Source of the DNA: Ovis canadensis
Taxonomy: Eukaryota > Chordata > Mammalia > Artiodactyla > Bovidae
Assembly: GCF_042477335.2 (NCBI RefSeq)
Contig: NC_091262.1
Location: 39,591,001 to 39,655,000 of the forward strand
Direction of reading: 5' to 3'
Length of the DNA: 64,000 bases
This document shows positions 1 to 10,139 of this stretch, piece by piece. The notes below the pieces were generated by a model. The model was not told the origin of the DNA. It saw only the letters and a program-made list of their open reading frames with translations, and searched no databases. A program made the position numbers and the translations under genes. The stretch's first letter is position 1. Every line of letters begins with the position of its first letter.

Positions 1-1024
1 AAACAATTAAATCATACTAAAGATGATCAGTCTAGTAACACCAGAAAACTGGGCTATGTGCCTTATAGACAGTGCCAATATATAATTTCCCTGGAAGATG
101 AAGATTCGTACAGAGTAAGCTAAGTACAATGACCTGTGATATACTGAGCTACATCTAATGGAAGCTCTTAAGTCTTACTTGTGACTTTACTAATACTGCT
201 GGCTATGTTATTTGTATTTCACCTGTTTTACAAAATTGCTGTTTCTTACACTGCCAAATGCATGACTGAGGCCTGTGATACAATAATATATAGTTCCATA
301 TGAGATTGATGATGGTACCAGTGTAACTCTAGATATGGGAAGAAGCAACAAGAGGGAATGTTTTCCTGGACCAAGAGGCTAGTAAGACAGGTGGTCCAGA
401 GAATTCTGGATACTATTCTATGGCCTAGTCCAGTAACAGCACATTGAGTGGCCTGTCAACAAAATCTTTGCCAAACCTGAAAATGGACATTCTCAGCACC
501 ATGGGATAAAATAGTCATGAAATGCCTCCCTCAAAATCATGGTCAAGTTTATAACCAAAAAGGGGCTCTGCCAACTGAAAACTGGTACTTGCCATCCACA
601 TCTACAAAGATTAAATCATGGCCACTGCAACTGCTGACTTTCAACTCCCCTGAAAGGAGTTCAGGGTGAAAATCAAGAATGAGGCACTCCGTGCTCTGGG
701 AAAAACTGGCAAAACAGGCCATCAGGTAGTTAGATCTTTTCCAGAAAAGATTTTACGAGTTCCAATTCTTGCATCTTCTCATACGTAGAAAAACACTGAC
801 GTCATTAACGGTGAAATCTGCCTTGGCTATTAAGAAAAAGTTTACAATTAAAAGTCAAAATAGAGTAGCTATGGTTCAAACATTCTGGGAAATAACTAGG
901 TGATGCTATGGGTGTACTTTCAGATTAGACCTTGTATTGCTAAACACGAGTTTTTTGAGTCACGTCAGGCTTGGATGTCACCATTCTCAAAACAATGTCT
1001 GCTGGAGGCTAGTAACTTCTACCT

Positions 1025-1278
1025 CGCTGCTGCTGCTGCTGCTTCTAAGTCGCGTCAGTTGTGTCTGACTCTGTGCGACCCCGTCCCTGGGATTCTCCAG
1101 GCAAGAACATTGGAGTGGGTTGCCATTTCCTTTTCCATTGCATGAAAGTGAAAAGTGAAAGGGAAGTCGCTCAGTCATGTCTGACTCAGCGACCCCATGG
1201 ACTGCAGCCTACCAGGCTCCTCCGTCCATGGGATTTTCCAGGCAAGAGTAGTGGAGTAGGGTGCCATTGCCTTCTCTG
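1025..1278 (-). mobile_element. Bov-A2 SINE (dimer)
   Basis: Two tandem BovA units read on the minus strand. The element ends in a CTG/CAG-type simple tail at 1026-1043. An exact 11-bp target-site duplication AACTTCTACCT flanks it at 1014-1024 and 1279-1289, so both ends are well defined. Confidence 0.93.
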
Positions 1279-1894
1279 AACTTCTACCTTACTTTTTATT
1301 TTTTATTTTTTTCTACCTTACTTTTTATAAAACTGGGCAACTGGCTACCTGGCTACAAGTCTCTCTGAAGTGCCAGGTCCAGACTGGGTTTCAGGCCTAT
1401 TCTTCTAAAAAGAAGTGACATTTATTTTGTCTATTAAAATTCCAGTTATCCCTCCTACAGCTGCTTCTAATTGGGTCTGTTACAACAAAATGGCAGACCA
1501 AGAGTCAGTTCTGGGACTGGGAACTCAGGAATACTTCCAATTCAGTGTCTATTCTCCAAGCTGGGGCAGTCCTATGCCCCATTTTGACAGGAAGTTATCA
1601 CAGTCATAGTTGCCCAGTTCCCTAAATACAAACTGAGCAGGACTCTGTGGGGCTCTGGAGTACAGATCTGTTGTGTGTTCTCCGTTTCTTATCTGTAAGA
1701 TATAGGCTTCATTCAGCCTCCTTGACTTTCCCTGAGTTCCAAAGGGTGGATTCAAACAATTGCTAATCAGGGAGGGGAGGGGTTACAGAAACAGGAAAAA
1801 CAATCAAATGGTGATACAGCCTTGAGATAGGGTCCTGGTTCCTACTCAAAGAAATATGCATAACAATGTCTTTGAGTTCTACAGAACTGTAACC

Positions 1895-1930
1895 CGTGTG
1901 TGCGTGTGTGTGCGCACACGCGCGCACATA
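1895..1930. repeat. Alternating pyrimidine-purine tract
   Basis: Thirty-six bases of uninterrupted pyrimidine/purine alternation (CG, TG and CA steps) with a palindromic core GTGTGCGCACAC. It is the expanded simple tail of the adjoining minus-strand Bov-tA. Such tracts are classical Z-DNA formers. Confidence 0.9.
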
Positions 1931-2127
1931 AGTGCTCGGTCCTGCCTGATTCTTTCACAACCCCATAGACTGTAACCCAGCAGGCTCCTCTGTTCATGGG
2001 ATTTCCCAGGTAAGAATACTGGAGTGGGTTGCCATTTCCTTCTCCAGGGGATCTTTCTGACCCAAGGATAGAACCTGCATCTTCTGCATTGTCAGGTGGG
2101 TTTACCACTGAGCCACCAGAAAAGCCC
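1931..2127 (-). mobile_element. Bov-tA SINE
   Basis: A tRNA-Glu-like head joined to a BovA body. On the plus strand it ends in the reverse complement of the head, GAGCCACCAG, at about 2110. Confidence 0.9.
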
Positions 2128-2572
2128 TGGATAGGACAATATTTACAGATAAGAGCAACAAATTACAACACTGGGAGAACAAGGATGTAGGTCAGACAAG
2201 AGTCCGTTCTTACCACAGAATTCCAAAGCGGCTACTAAAAGCAAAGGAAATCCCCACTTTAGTGATCACACCTTCATTCATAAATATGTACAGACAATAA
2301 AGGTTCATCAAACATTTTAGAAAGCCAAACACTAATTAGAAGGATTTTTTAAAAGGGGAGGTGAGGAGAGTGATCCAGCAGGAAACAGATAATTGTAATT
2401 CAGAGAACATGGATTTTTAAAAAAAAATTCTAATTAGTCTTCTCAGACAAGTTCAAGAAGATAGATGCATCTATAGGGCAAAAAAAAGCTGCTTTGGAAA
2501 GAAAGCAGATAATTTCTTTTTAATACTTGGAAATTAAAATTAAGATTACCGAAATTAAAACAATTCAGAAGT

Positions 2573-2670
2573 GGGACTTCCATGCTGGTCCAGTGGCTAA
2601 GACTCTGTGTTCCCAATGTCCTGGGTTCCATCCCTGGTCAGGGAACTAGATCCCACCTGCTGTAACTAAG
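2573..2670 (+). mobile_element. CHR-type tRNA SINE, 5' part
   Basis: Starts with GGGACTTCC and carries the box B-like CCATCCCTGGTCAGG. It is cut off where a Bov-tA of opposite orientation begins. Confidence 0.8.
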
Positions 2671-2677
2671 CCCCTCC

Positions 2678-3041
2678 TGTGTGCTTAGTCACTCACTTGT
2701 GTCTGACTCTTTGCGACCCCATGGATTGTAGCCTACCAGGCTCCTCTGTCCATGGGGATTCTCCAGTCAAGAATACTGGAAGTGGGAGAGGGGTTCAGGA
2801 TGGGGAACATGTACACCCGTGGCGGATTCATGTTGATGTATGGCAAAACCAATACAATATTGTTAAGCAATTAGCCTCCAATTAAAATGAATAAATTTAT
2901 ATTAAAACAAACAGACAAACAAAAAAGAATATTGCAGTGAGTTGCCATGCCCTCCTCCAGGGGATCTTCCCAACCCAGGGATCCAACCCAGGTCTCCCGC
3001 ATTGCAGGCAGATTCTTTACCATCTGAGCCACCAGGGAAGC
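2678..3041 (-). mobile_element. Bov-tA SINE split by an L1
   Basis: The BovA body at 2678-2784 and the remainder with the tRNA head at 2925-3041 are collinear with one SINE. An L1 3' end has been inserted between them. Confidence 0.88.
2785..2924 (+). mobile_element. L1 3' end inserted in the SINE
   Basis: About 140 bp of a ruminant L1 3' terminus ending in an A-rich tail. The flanks AAGAATACTGGAAGTG (2769-2784) and AAGAATATTGCAGTG (2925-2939) are a near-exact target-site duplication of SINE sequence, so this is a severely 5'-truncated insertion. Confidence 0.85.
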
Positions 3042-3768
3042 AGTCCCAGCACAGTTAAGTAAATAAATACTTTTTAAAAAAGAAAGAAATTGGCACATAG
3101 GATATAAGACAAAATAAGTACTGGGCACTAATTTCCTCATCTTATTTGCTGAGGAGTCAAATTACAGCACAAAGTTTGATTTCTTTACTATATGTCATTT
3201 TCTGGTAAAATCCTAAATTATTTTTTTTTAATTTCTCTGTCAACAAGAATATACCTACTTTAAAATTACTGGAGAAAGACATCACTTATTACTTTTATTG
3301 TATTGTACACACATTATGGCAAATCACTGTTCTAGTCCAAGTACGTTGATATTTTGGGCCTTGATCCATGGTTGGTCATGAAACAACAGTGAGTTACAAT
3401 CAGCAAATGAAACAGAAAATATTAGAGTTCATCATATACAGTAAGAGTTATGAAATCTTTGGTTATGAGACAGATGTCTTACATGAGTACATCTGGGTAT
3501 ATGTGCTCAAGTATATTTATTACTGAGAGCTGTGGGTCTCTCCTCAGATGCCAGTGCTCAGCTGTCCAGTGTATTGTCTCTATATCTATACATATATACC
3601 AGTGGTCCTGTCTCTATATGGCTCCTATTCCCACCTGGAGTGTTTTGTTTCTAATGTACCATAAGACAAAGAAACCAAATTGAACTCATCTTTATTTTCC
3701 CCATGCCCCTCCAAAATCTACTCCAACACCTACATTCCTTGCACCTAGTAATGTTAAAAATCCTTTAT

Positions 3769-3945
3769 CAGGACTTCCCTGGTGGTCCAGTATTTAAAAA
3801 TCCACCTTGCAATCCAGGGAAAGCAGGTTCAATCCCTGGTTTGGGAGCTAAGATCCCACATGCTGGGGAGCAACTAAGCCCATGTACCTCAACTAAGACC
3901 CAACACAGCCAAATAAGTAAGTATTTAAAAATAAATAAACAAACA
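3769..3945 (+). mobile_element. CHR-type tRNA SINE
   Basis: Head GGACTTCCCTGGTGGTCCAG, box B-like TTCAATCCCTGGT, then an AAATAA-rich tail. Confidence 0.9.
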
Positions 3946-4284
3946 TTTACCTCCAGCTCTAAATTCTGAAATCATAAGTGACTCCTCTTTCCCAGTACTT
4001 TCTAATGTCATCCAATTAACTGCCCAATCCTGGTGGGTCTCACTGCATAGTCTCCCATTCACCTGCCTTTTTCCCCTCAGCTTCACCATCCACACCCTTG
4101 TTTATAGCTATTATTATCTCTCATCCAAACTATCACAACAGCCCCCTACTGCCCTCTATATATTTTTTCTTCATTCTTCCATCCCTAACCTATTTTTCAA
4201 AAGTGCTGCCAATATTCTCTTCCTATAGAATTTATCAATACATCCCTTAGCCACTTCTTTAATCCTCACCATAGGTCTTGCAAG

Positions 4285-4430
4285 GATGGCACTATCCCTC
4301 TTACAGATAAGGAACCAGAGGCTCAGAATGATTAAGGGATTTGTTCAAGGCCCTAGGCAGCTGAAATGCAGTGTAGCCAGATTAAATCCAGATCTGCAGA
4401 GCTCCAAAATCCATGTTCAATTGTGCCTTT
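4285..4430 (-). mobile_element. MIR SINE fragment
   Basis: The conserved MIR core is recognisable in reverse: the ACAGATAAGGAACCAGAGGC stretch followed by a TTAAGGGATTTGTTCAAGG-like stretch. It is an old mammalian-wide repeat. Confidence 0.75.
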
Positions 4431-4737
4431 CCTTCTCTTGCCAAAATATTCCTGTACATGTTCACCCATCCCACGTTCCCTTCACCTGACAAAATTCATC
4501 TTGTACTACAAAAAACATCTCAAACATCTCCCTATAGAAGGAAAGCCTTCTGAGTCCCCCTCCCCTAAGTTATATTTCTACAATTGATGTTTACCAGATT
4601 ATCTGAAAGCACTGGAATTCTTTATTCACATGTCTGTTTCTTCTTCCAGACTCTGCTCCTTTAGAGCAACAATCCTATCTTTTTCATCCTATAACTAAGT
4701 ACATGGCAAAGTATGGGCCACAGTAGGGTTCAATATG

Positions 4738-4947
4738 GGCTTCCCTGGTGGCTCAGAGGTAAACCTGATGGCTCCTTCCATGCAGGAGACATGGGTTCAG
4801 TCCTTGGTCCAGGGAGATCCCTGGGAGAAGGAAACAGCAACCCACACCAGTATTCTTGCTGTAAAAATTCCATGGACAGAGGAGCCTGGCGTGCTACAGT
4901 CCATGGGGTCACGAGTCAGACATGCCTTAGCAACTAAACAACAACAA
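4738..4947 (+). mobile_element. Bov-tA SINE
   Basis: Full-length head to ACAACAA tail. Its 5' target-site copy AGGGTTCAATATG lies at 4725-4737. The 3' copy has been split by the LTR that follows: AGGGTTC at 4948-4954, then its continuation after 6125. Confidence 0.93.
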
Positions 4948-4954
4948 AGGGTTC

Positions 4955-6125
4955 TGCTGGAGCGTGAGGAGTCCCGCCCGTGGCAAAGGTCATGAGGTTA
5001 AGGGGCCCGACAGGCAAAGGCGAGTCAGGCCTTAAGGGAGCCTCGCTGGATCTGCTCGTGCATCTGTCTTTAGAAAAATGCTATGCTAACTAAGACTTTC
5101 AAAATACTCCAAACTCTCTGTGCTGTTTATGGCTGAGAGGTTGTAAACAATCATGTAGGTAGTAGCAAGAGTGTGGATAAGCCTGTCACACAAGCTAGCC
5201 TGCCAGCAGAGAGGTTTTTGGACTGAAACACCCTTGTCACACCCAGGAGATTTAATAACTGGAGTCCTAAGTTAACTCTTTTGGTGAAGGGTTTCATTGC
5301 TGAGTTAATGATTGCTGCCAAGCCTCCATATCCTTAGGCACCTGGGAGTATGTTAATCGATATAATTGGAATGTAGAAAAAGAAATATAGTAGTTTTGAT
5401 GTTAGCAATACTAGACTTTTGAGTTAATGAATTTTCTCTTTTGTTATAGATCACTGTACTCCTCTTTGTTATAAATCATTGTGTCCTTGCTATGTAAAAA
5501 TGTAACTTTATCACTATCTTAAGACTAAACAGATCTTAAGGGGAAACAAGTTTACTGATCGATTAACCTTTATAGAAAGAAAGGTGGGGCCATAAAATGT
5601 TAATCGGTCTCCAGACCAGAAGATTTTGTAAAACAAATGTTAAGACCCTTGTAAGAACAAAGATATGCTGAGAACACATTTATCTCTATGTATAACTAAA
5701 AGTATAAAAGTGGACCTGGAAAATAAAGAAACGGATCGGTTCTTGGAAAGACTGGTTCCCCCCGTGTGGTCTTTTCTCATTCTCTTCTTTTTTGGCTGAA
5801 TTCCGATCTGGAGCATGGAGGCTCGCCATGTCTACTTACTTGCCCTGGTTTCTAAGACCCACGCGAGAGGGAGCCCAAGGCGGGGCATCCTCCGCTATTC
5901 AAGCGGGAGCCAGTGGCCTACATAGGTGGTGCAAACTCCTTGTCTTGGAGTTTTATTGGTTTTCTGCATAAACCAAGTTATTCAGCCTCTTTTCTCCACT
6001 TATTTCCCTACTACACTATTTCTTTCTAATCTCCCTCCATATCTTTAATTAAGCAGTTAATTCCTCAGATGCCGACGCCGTCCCCGCTTTGAATTCCCTG
6101 GATCCACCTGGGCTGGACCCCGACA
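4955..6125 (+). mobile_element. Solo LTR, class II (ERV-K type)
   Basis: A 1171-bp element beginning TGCTGGAGCG and ending CCCCGACA (TG...CA). It is flanked by an exact 6-bp duplication GGGTTC (4949-4954 and 6126-6131). A TATA box and an AATAAA signal sit in the expected order. There is no gag, pol or env and no second LTR, so it is the product of recombination between two LTRs. A 6-bp duplication is typical of betaretrovirus-like ERVs, hence the class. The subfamily name is not assigned. Confidence 0.85.
5703..5727 (+). promoter_or_regulatory. LTR TATA box and polyadenylation signal
   Basis: TATAAAAG at 5703-5710 and AATAAA at 5722-5727. They are only 19 bp apart, so the polyadenylation signal overlaps the expected start of transcription and R would begin close to it. 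Confidence 0.65.
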
Positions 6126-7068
6126 GGGTTCAGTATATGTGAATTAATTAGCTAAATTTTAAGCACCTAGAGTAAGGATAAGATGATATGCGTCTCCACA
6201 CTCACTAAAGCAACCAATGCCTTCCTCATAATCGCTAAAAATACTGAGTTTGAATAAACCAACATCTGCATAGACATCATCTGCATAGACCCCCCCACCT
6301 CATGCACACCTATATACACAAAGAGTGGAATGAAATGCTTGTATTTGCTTTACTGTTTTAACCCACAGGAATTTTGAGAAACTAATGGATGGTATATTAG
6401 TGAAGGGTAATTAAGAAATTCTTATGGCACATCTAATTTCAAGGCACATCAAGGAAAAGAAGTTAATTCCAAATATAACATTGGTATATAACATCCTGAT
6501 AACATCCAAATATAACATCCAGATGTTGAGGAAGATGGATCACTAGTTTGACACAGAATCACTAATATTTAGTTATTCATAGGACACTCATTTTTCCCCT
6601 CTCTGGTGTCCAACAAAAACCAGTCTCACAGACACCTTTGGCACATGCCTCTGGGACAGGATCTATCGACTGTTTTACTGATAAGAGAAACTGGTATCAT
6701 CACATGAACAAAGTATTATACACAGCAAGTTAATCTGTGAAAGTAACAAACTGGAGGCATCATAACCAAGAGACAGGAAACCAGACTCAGTTCTCTCATC
6801 TCTCCTGCGTCCTATCTTCTTGAGCAGGCTGAGTATGAGAATCAGTTCTTTCTGTCATTAATTCAAAAATGTACTTAACGTTCACCTACTGCGTGACATA
6901 AGGATAGGCCCGAGGCCACAGAGACAGGGCCCAGCCCTCCACAGGTTCCGAAGGGCTTCCATCCTTGACCATCTCTGCACCCTATTTTGCAGGTGCTCCT
7001 CTGAAGTAATCGTATCTTTCTCTGGTCATTTTACTGCTATGGACTCTTTTTCATAACTTTTTTTTTCC

Positions 7069-7169
7069 AGCCACATCACGAAGCATGAGGGATCTTAGTT
7101 CTCCAAGACCAGAGATCAAACCCATGGCCTGCTTTGGGAGGCCACAGTCCGAACTATCTGAAGTCCCTG
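7069..7169 (-). mobile_element. CHR-type SINE fragment
   Basis: The reverse of the tRNA-like head and box B is recognisable but diverged. Confidence 0.65.
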
Positions 7170-7192
7170 TAATTCTTTAAGAGTGCATAAGC

Positions 7193-8515
7193 TGGAATCA
7201 AGATTGCTGGGAGAAATATCAATAATCTCAGATATGCAGATGACACCACCCTTATGGCAGAAAGTGAAGAAATAAAAAGCCTCTTGATGAAAGTGAAAGA
7301 GAAGAGTGAAAAAGTTGGCTTATAGCTTAACATTCAGAAAACTAAGATCATGGCATCTGGTCCCATCACTTCATGGCAAATAGATGGGGAAACAGAGGAA
7401 ATAGTGTCAGACTTATTTTGGGGGGCTCCAAAATCACTGCAGATGGTGGAATCAGCCATGAATTTAAAAGATGATTACTCCTTGGAAGGAAAGTTATGAC
7501 CAACCTAAATAGCAAATTCAAAAGCAGAGACATTACCAACAAAGGTCTGTCTAGTCAAGGCCATGGTTTTCCAGTGGTCATGGATGGATGTGAAAGTTGG
7601 ACTGTGAAGAAAGCTGAGCGCTGAAGAATTGATGCTTTTGAACTGTGGTGTTAGAGAAGACTCTTGAGAGTCCCTTGGACTGCAAGGAGATCCAATCAGT
7701 CCATTCTAAAGGAGATCAGTCCTGGGTGTTCTTTGGAAGTGTCACGTGAGTGTATGTGCCTCGATTCTTTGTCTCGTCACAACAAAGATTTGGAGTGACG
7801 GACATTAAAGCCCCCTCAGCATGTCACAGCTCTCAGGTCTTGGATAGACCGTGTTATACCTCTCAGGTCTCAAATGGACCGTTATAGCTCTTAGAAAAAT
7901 CAGTGTTACAGCTCAATGTTACAGCTCTATTTTATTCAGAAGCTAGCAGGAAAATCCATCTTTGAGGTGTGAGGGCATGTCGATCTAAAGACACGAGGAG
8001 AAGAGCGCCCTAGCCTGCGGGAGAGAGAGGGAGAAAGCTAGCTTTGGCTCCTCTATTTATATGTTTATCTCTCCCTGGGCCAGTCCTATGTAAATTGGGC
8101 CAGCCTGGAGTGTTGTCTTACCTGAGGTCCTCACTCTGGTCCTGGGACCATCTTTTGTTTCATTTTCACGGGCTCTTCCCTTCCTTATCTTGTAGCCACC
8201 GCCATTTTGGACTCCTTTTCCCTGTTCTACCTACCTATCAGAAGGACTGATGCTAAAGCTGAAACTCCAATACTCTGGCCACCTCATGCGAACATTTGAC
8301 TCAATGGAAAAGACTCTGATGCTGGGAGGGATTGGGGGCAGGAGGAGAAGGGGATGACAGAGGATGAGATGGCTAGATGGCATCACCAACTCGATGGACA
8401 GGAGTTTGAGTGAACTCCGGGAGTTGGTGATGGATGGGGAGGCCTGGCATGCTGCAATTCATGGGGTCGCAAAGAGTCGGACACGACTGAGCGACTGAAC
8501 TGAATTGAACTGAAG
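7193..8515 (+). mobile_element. BovB (RTE) LINE, 3' part, interrupted
   Basis: The C-terminal part of the BovB reverse transcriptase reads on the plus strand at 7193-7739 and resumes at 8241. The catalytic Tyr-Ala-Asp-Asp motif is encoded at 7233-7244. Stops and frameshifts follow (for example TAG in the codon run after 7320), so it is dead. The BovB 3' terminus with its ACTGAA-type tail ends near 8515. The gap at 7740-8240 is a solo LTR. Confidence 0.93.
7740..8240 (-). mobile_element. Solo LTR, class I type, inside BovB
   Basis: A 501-bp element flanked by the 4-bp duplication GAAG (7736-7739 and 8241-8244); removing it and one GAAG restores the BovB reading. On the minus strand it starts TGATAGG and ends GTGACA. 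It has a TATA-like ATATAAATAG (8062-8053) and AATAAA (7936-7931), then a U5-like remainder. A 4-bp duplication fits gammaretrovirus-like ERV1. A YY1-type site CCGCCATTTT lies at 8199-8208. Confidence 0.85.
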
Positions 8516-8726
8516 GTACCTTGGACCCAAGTGGTCCCGCCCTCCAGATCTTTCTGTTCTCACGCTGCTCTTGCCTCAGCACCCTGTCACCCACCTCCAT
8601 CGTCTCCCTCACAAGACCCTTAACACTCCACGTTGAGCTGATTCCCTCCACACTGTGCCCAACAATACCCCACAACCATCGTGGGACTTGCGCGCGCTCA
8701 CGGGGACCAGGCAGGAGCGCGCTCAG

Positions 8727-8759
8727 CGGACGTGCGCGCGGCGGGCGGACGTGCGCGCG
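8727..8759. repeat. Duplicated CGGACGTGCGCGCG unit
   Basis: Two exact 14-bp copies at 8727-8740 and 8746-8759, just inside MTHFS intron 1. Each holds an ACGTG core (8730-8734, 8749-8753), the minimal hypoxia-response element or E-box-like core. Confidence 0.8.
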
Positions 8760-8849
8760 CCCAGAGGGCCGCGCCTGCGCAGATCCGCAGGTCTGGCGTG
8801 GCTTGGCTGCAGCTCCGGCGCTGCGATGGCTGTCGTCGCGGTCTCTCAC

Positions 8850-8969
8850 CTTCTGGGCCAAGAGGTGGGACTGGCGCAGCCGCTCCTCCGCGCTCAGCGC
8901 CCTCAGGCGCTGCTTCAGCTCGGCCCGCAGGCTCCGCTTGGCGCCGCTCACGGCCACCGCTGCCGCCAT
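8850..8969 (-). CDS. MTHFS: MTHFS coding exon 1
   Basis: First coding exon of 5-formyltetrahydrofolate cyclo-ligase (5,10-methenyltetrahydrofolate synthetase), the cytosolic enzyme that uses ATP to turn 5-formyl-THF into 5,10-methenyl-THF and so recycles folinate. The exon encodes 40 residues, starting MAAAVAV and containing [20 protein letters not shown], which matches the mammalian N-terminal helix with its ATP-contacting basic residues. The start ATG at 8969-8967 has a strong context (G at -3, G at +4). The exon ends in AAG followed by a GTGAGA donor (8849 downwards), phase 0, the same boundary as human. The human protein is about 203 residues; the remaining exons would lie left of position 1. 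Upstream the frame stays open to an in-frame ATG at 9152. The antisense frame here is a shadow. Confidence 0.95.
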
Positions 8970-9050
8970 CTCCTGGTGCGGTCCGGCCCCTGTCCGCACT
9001 CCGCGAGGTCCGCCGGCCCAAGGGAGGGTCCTGGCGCGCCCCCACCCCCT

Positions 9051-9060
9051 CCGCTTCCGG
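9051..9060 (-). promoter_or_regulatory. ETS/ELK-type site in MTHFS promoter
   Basis: CCGGAAGCGG on the minus strand, about 85 bp upstream of the MTHFS ATG. It is a common core-promoter motif of CpG-island genes. Seen as a motif only. Confidence 0.45.
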
Positions 9061-9253
9061 CCCCAGGCGCGCCACGCCTCCCGCCCTTGCGACCTGGCAT
9101 CTTGCAGCCTTCGCGGTCGATGCGCGCCCCACCCCCAGCAGATGAAAGGCAAGGGCTTCCCTGCTGCTCACTGGCTCTGCACCGGTGACAGGTCTACACG
9201 CCTGACCTCTCGGCCTGGGGTACTGCTGAAAGGAGCACTGTAGGGCCCCCCTG

Positions 9254-9391
<138 letters not shown>

Positions 9392-9613
9392 TCCCTGGGT
9401 GCCATGGCCCCTGCAAGTACTGGGGCCTGAAAAAGCAGAGGCAGGTAGAGTTGAGAAAGTCACATGACATGGCACTCCTACTAGCTAAAGGAAAAATGAC
9501 CATTTTTGTTTGTAATAACTCTGAAACTGTGTAACTTAGATCAGGACCGGAAACCATGATCTGTTAACTGAGATCTTAAACCTAGCCTCTGGTCTTAAAG
9601 AAGTTCAGGTTCT

Positions 9614-10022
9614 TGATGTCTCATTGTGGAAAGAATTAAGAGAGAGATGAAGTGAAAGGTAAGAAGTGGATTTATTTGAAGACAGTCCACAGAGTGTGAG
9701 CCCGCTCAGAAAGCAAGAGCAGCCTCAGGGTTCAGGGGTTACCAGGTTGTCACTTTTTATAGGGGTGGGAAAGACTAATGAGTAGGAGGCCTATTCCAGC
9801 TATTGTGGGAAAGGGGTGGGGATTTCCAGAAAGTGGGCTGCTGCCCACTTTTTGACCTTTGTGGTCAGCCTTGGAACTGTCTTGATGTTGGTGGGTGTGT
9901 TATCTACTTTCTGATGTGTTGTAATGAGCCTATACTGAGGCTCAAGATCTCTTGAGATACGCCATCTTGAATCTATTTGGTTCTAATCTAATCAGTTTAT
10001 GTTTTGTCCTTGAGCTGTGTCA
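9614..10022 (-). mobile_element. LTR, class I type, upstream of MTHFS
   Basis: On the minus strand it begins TGACACAGC and ends ATGAGACATCA. A candidate 4-bp duplication TTCT flanks it (9610-9613 and 10023-10026). Internal order is right for an LTR: CTATAAAAAG TATA box at 9762-9753, AATAAA at 9676-9671, then a short U5. An AAGATGGCG YY1-type site lies near its U3 end. The signals are convincing; the exact ends rest on a 4-bp match and are less sure. Confidence 0.65.
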
Positions 10023-10139
10023 TTCTGTTCAAGGTTATGCCCTGCTTCCTTTCCCTACTGTTTCAGTGCCTTCCTCTTTTTCTTTTCCAGAAGCTGGAAG
10101 GATGAGGTAGTTGGATGGCATCATTGACTCAACAGATTC

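Larger units (their letters stand above)
8670..9130. promoter_or_regulatory. CpG island over MTHFS exon 1
   Basis: A strongly CpG-rich segment in an otherwise CpG-poor window, centred on the MTHFS start codon. An NRF1-like CTGCGCAGGCGCG (minus strand, about 8768-8780) and an ETS-type site lie within it. No TATA box is evident, consistent with a housekeeping promoter. Confidence 0.85.

Noticed and set aside
1..8848. MTHFS exons 2 and 3
   Set aside because: I looked on the minus strand for the conserved GLGFDKHG/GKGYYDAY and early exon 2 blocks and saw none; they should lie left of the window.
8521..9243. 240-residue plus-strand frame across the CpG island
   Set aside because: It is antisense to MTHFS exon 1 and its promoter; GC-rich DNA rarely contains stops. 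No family match.
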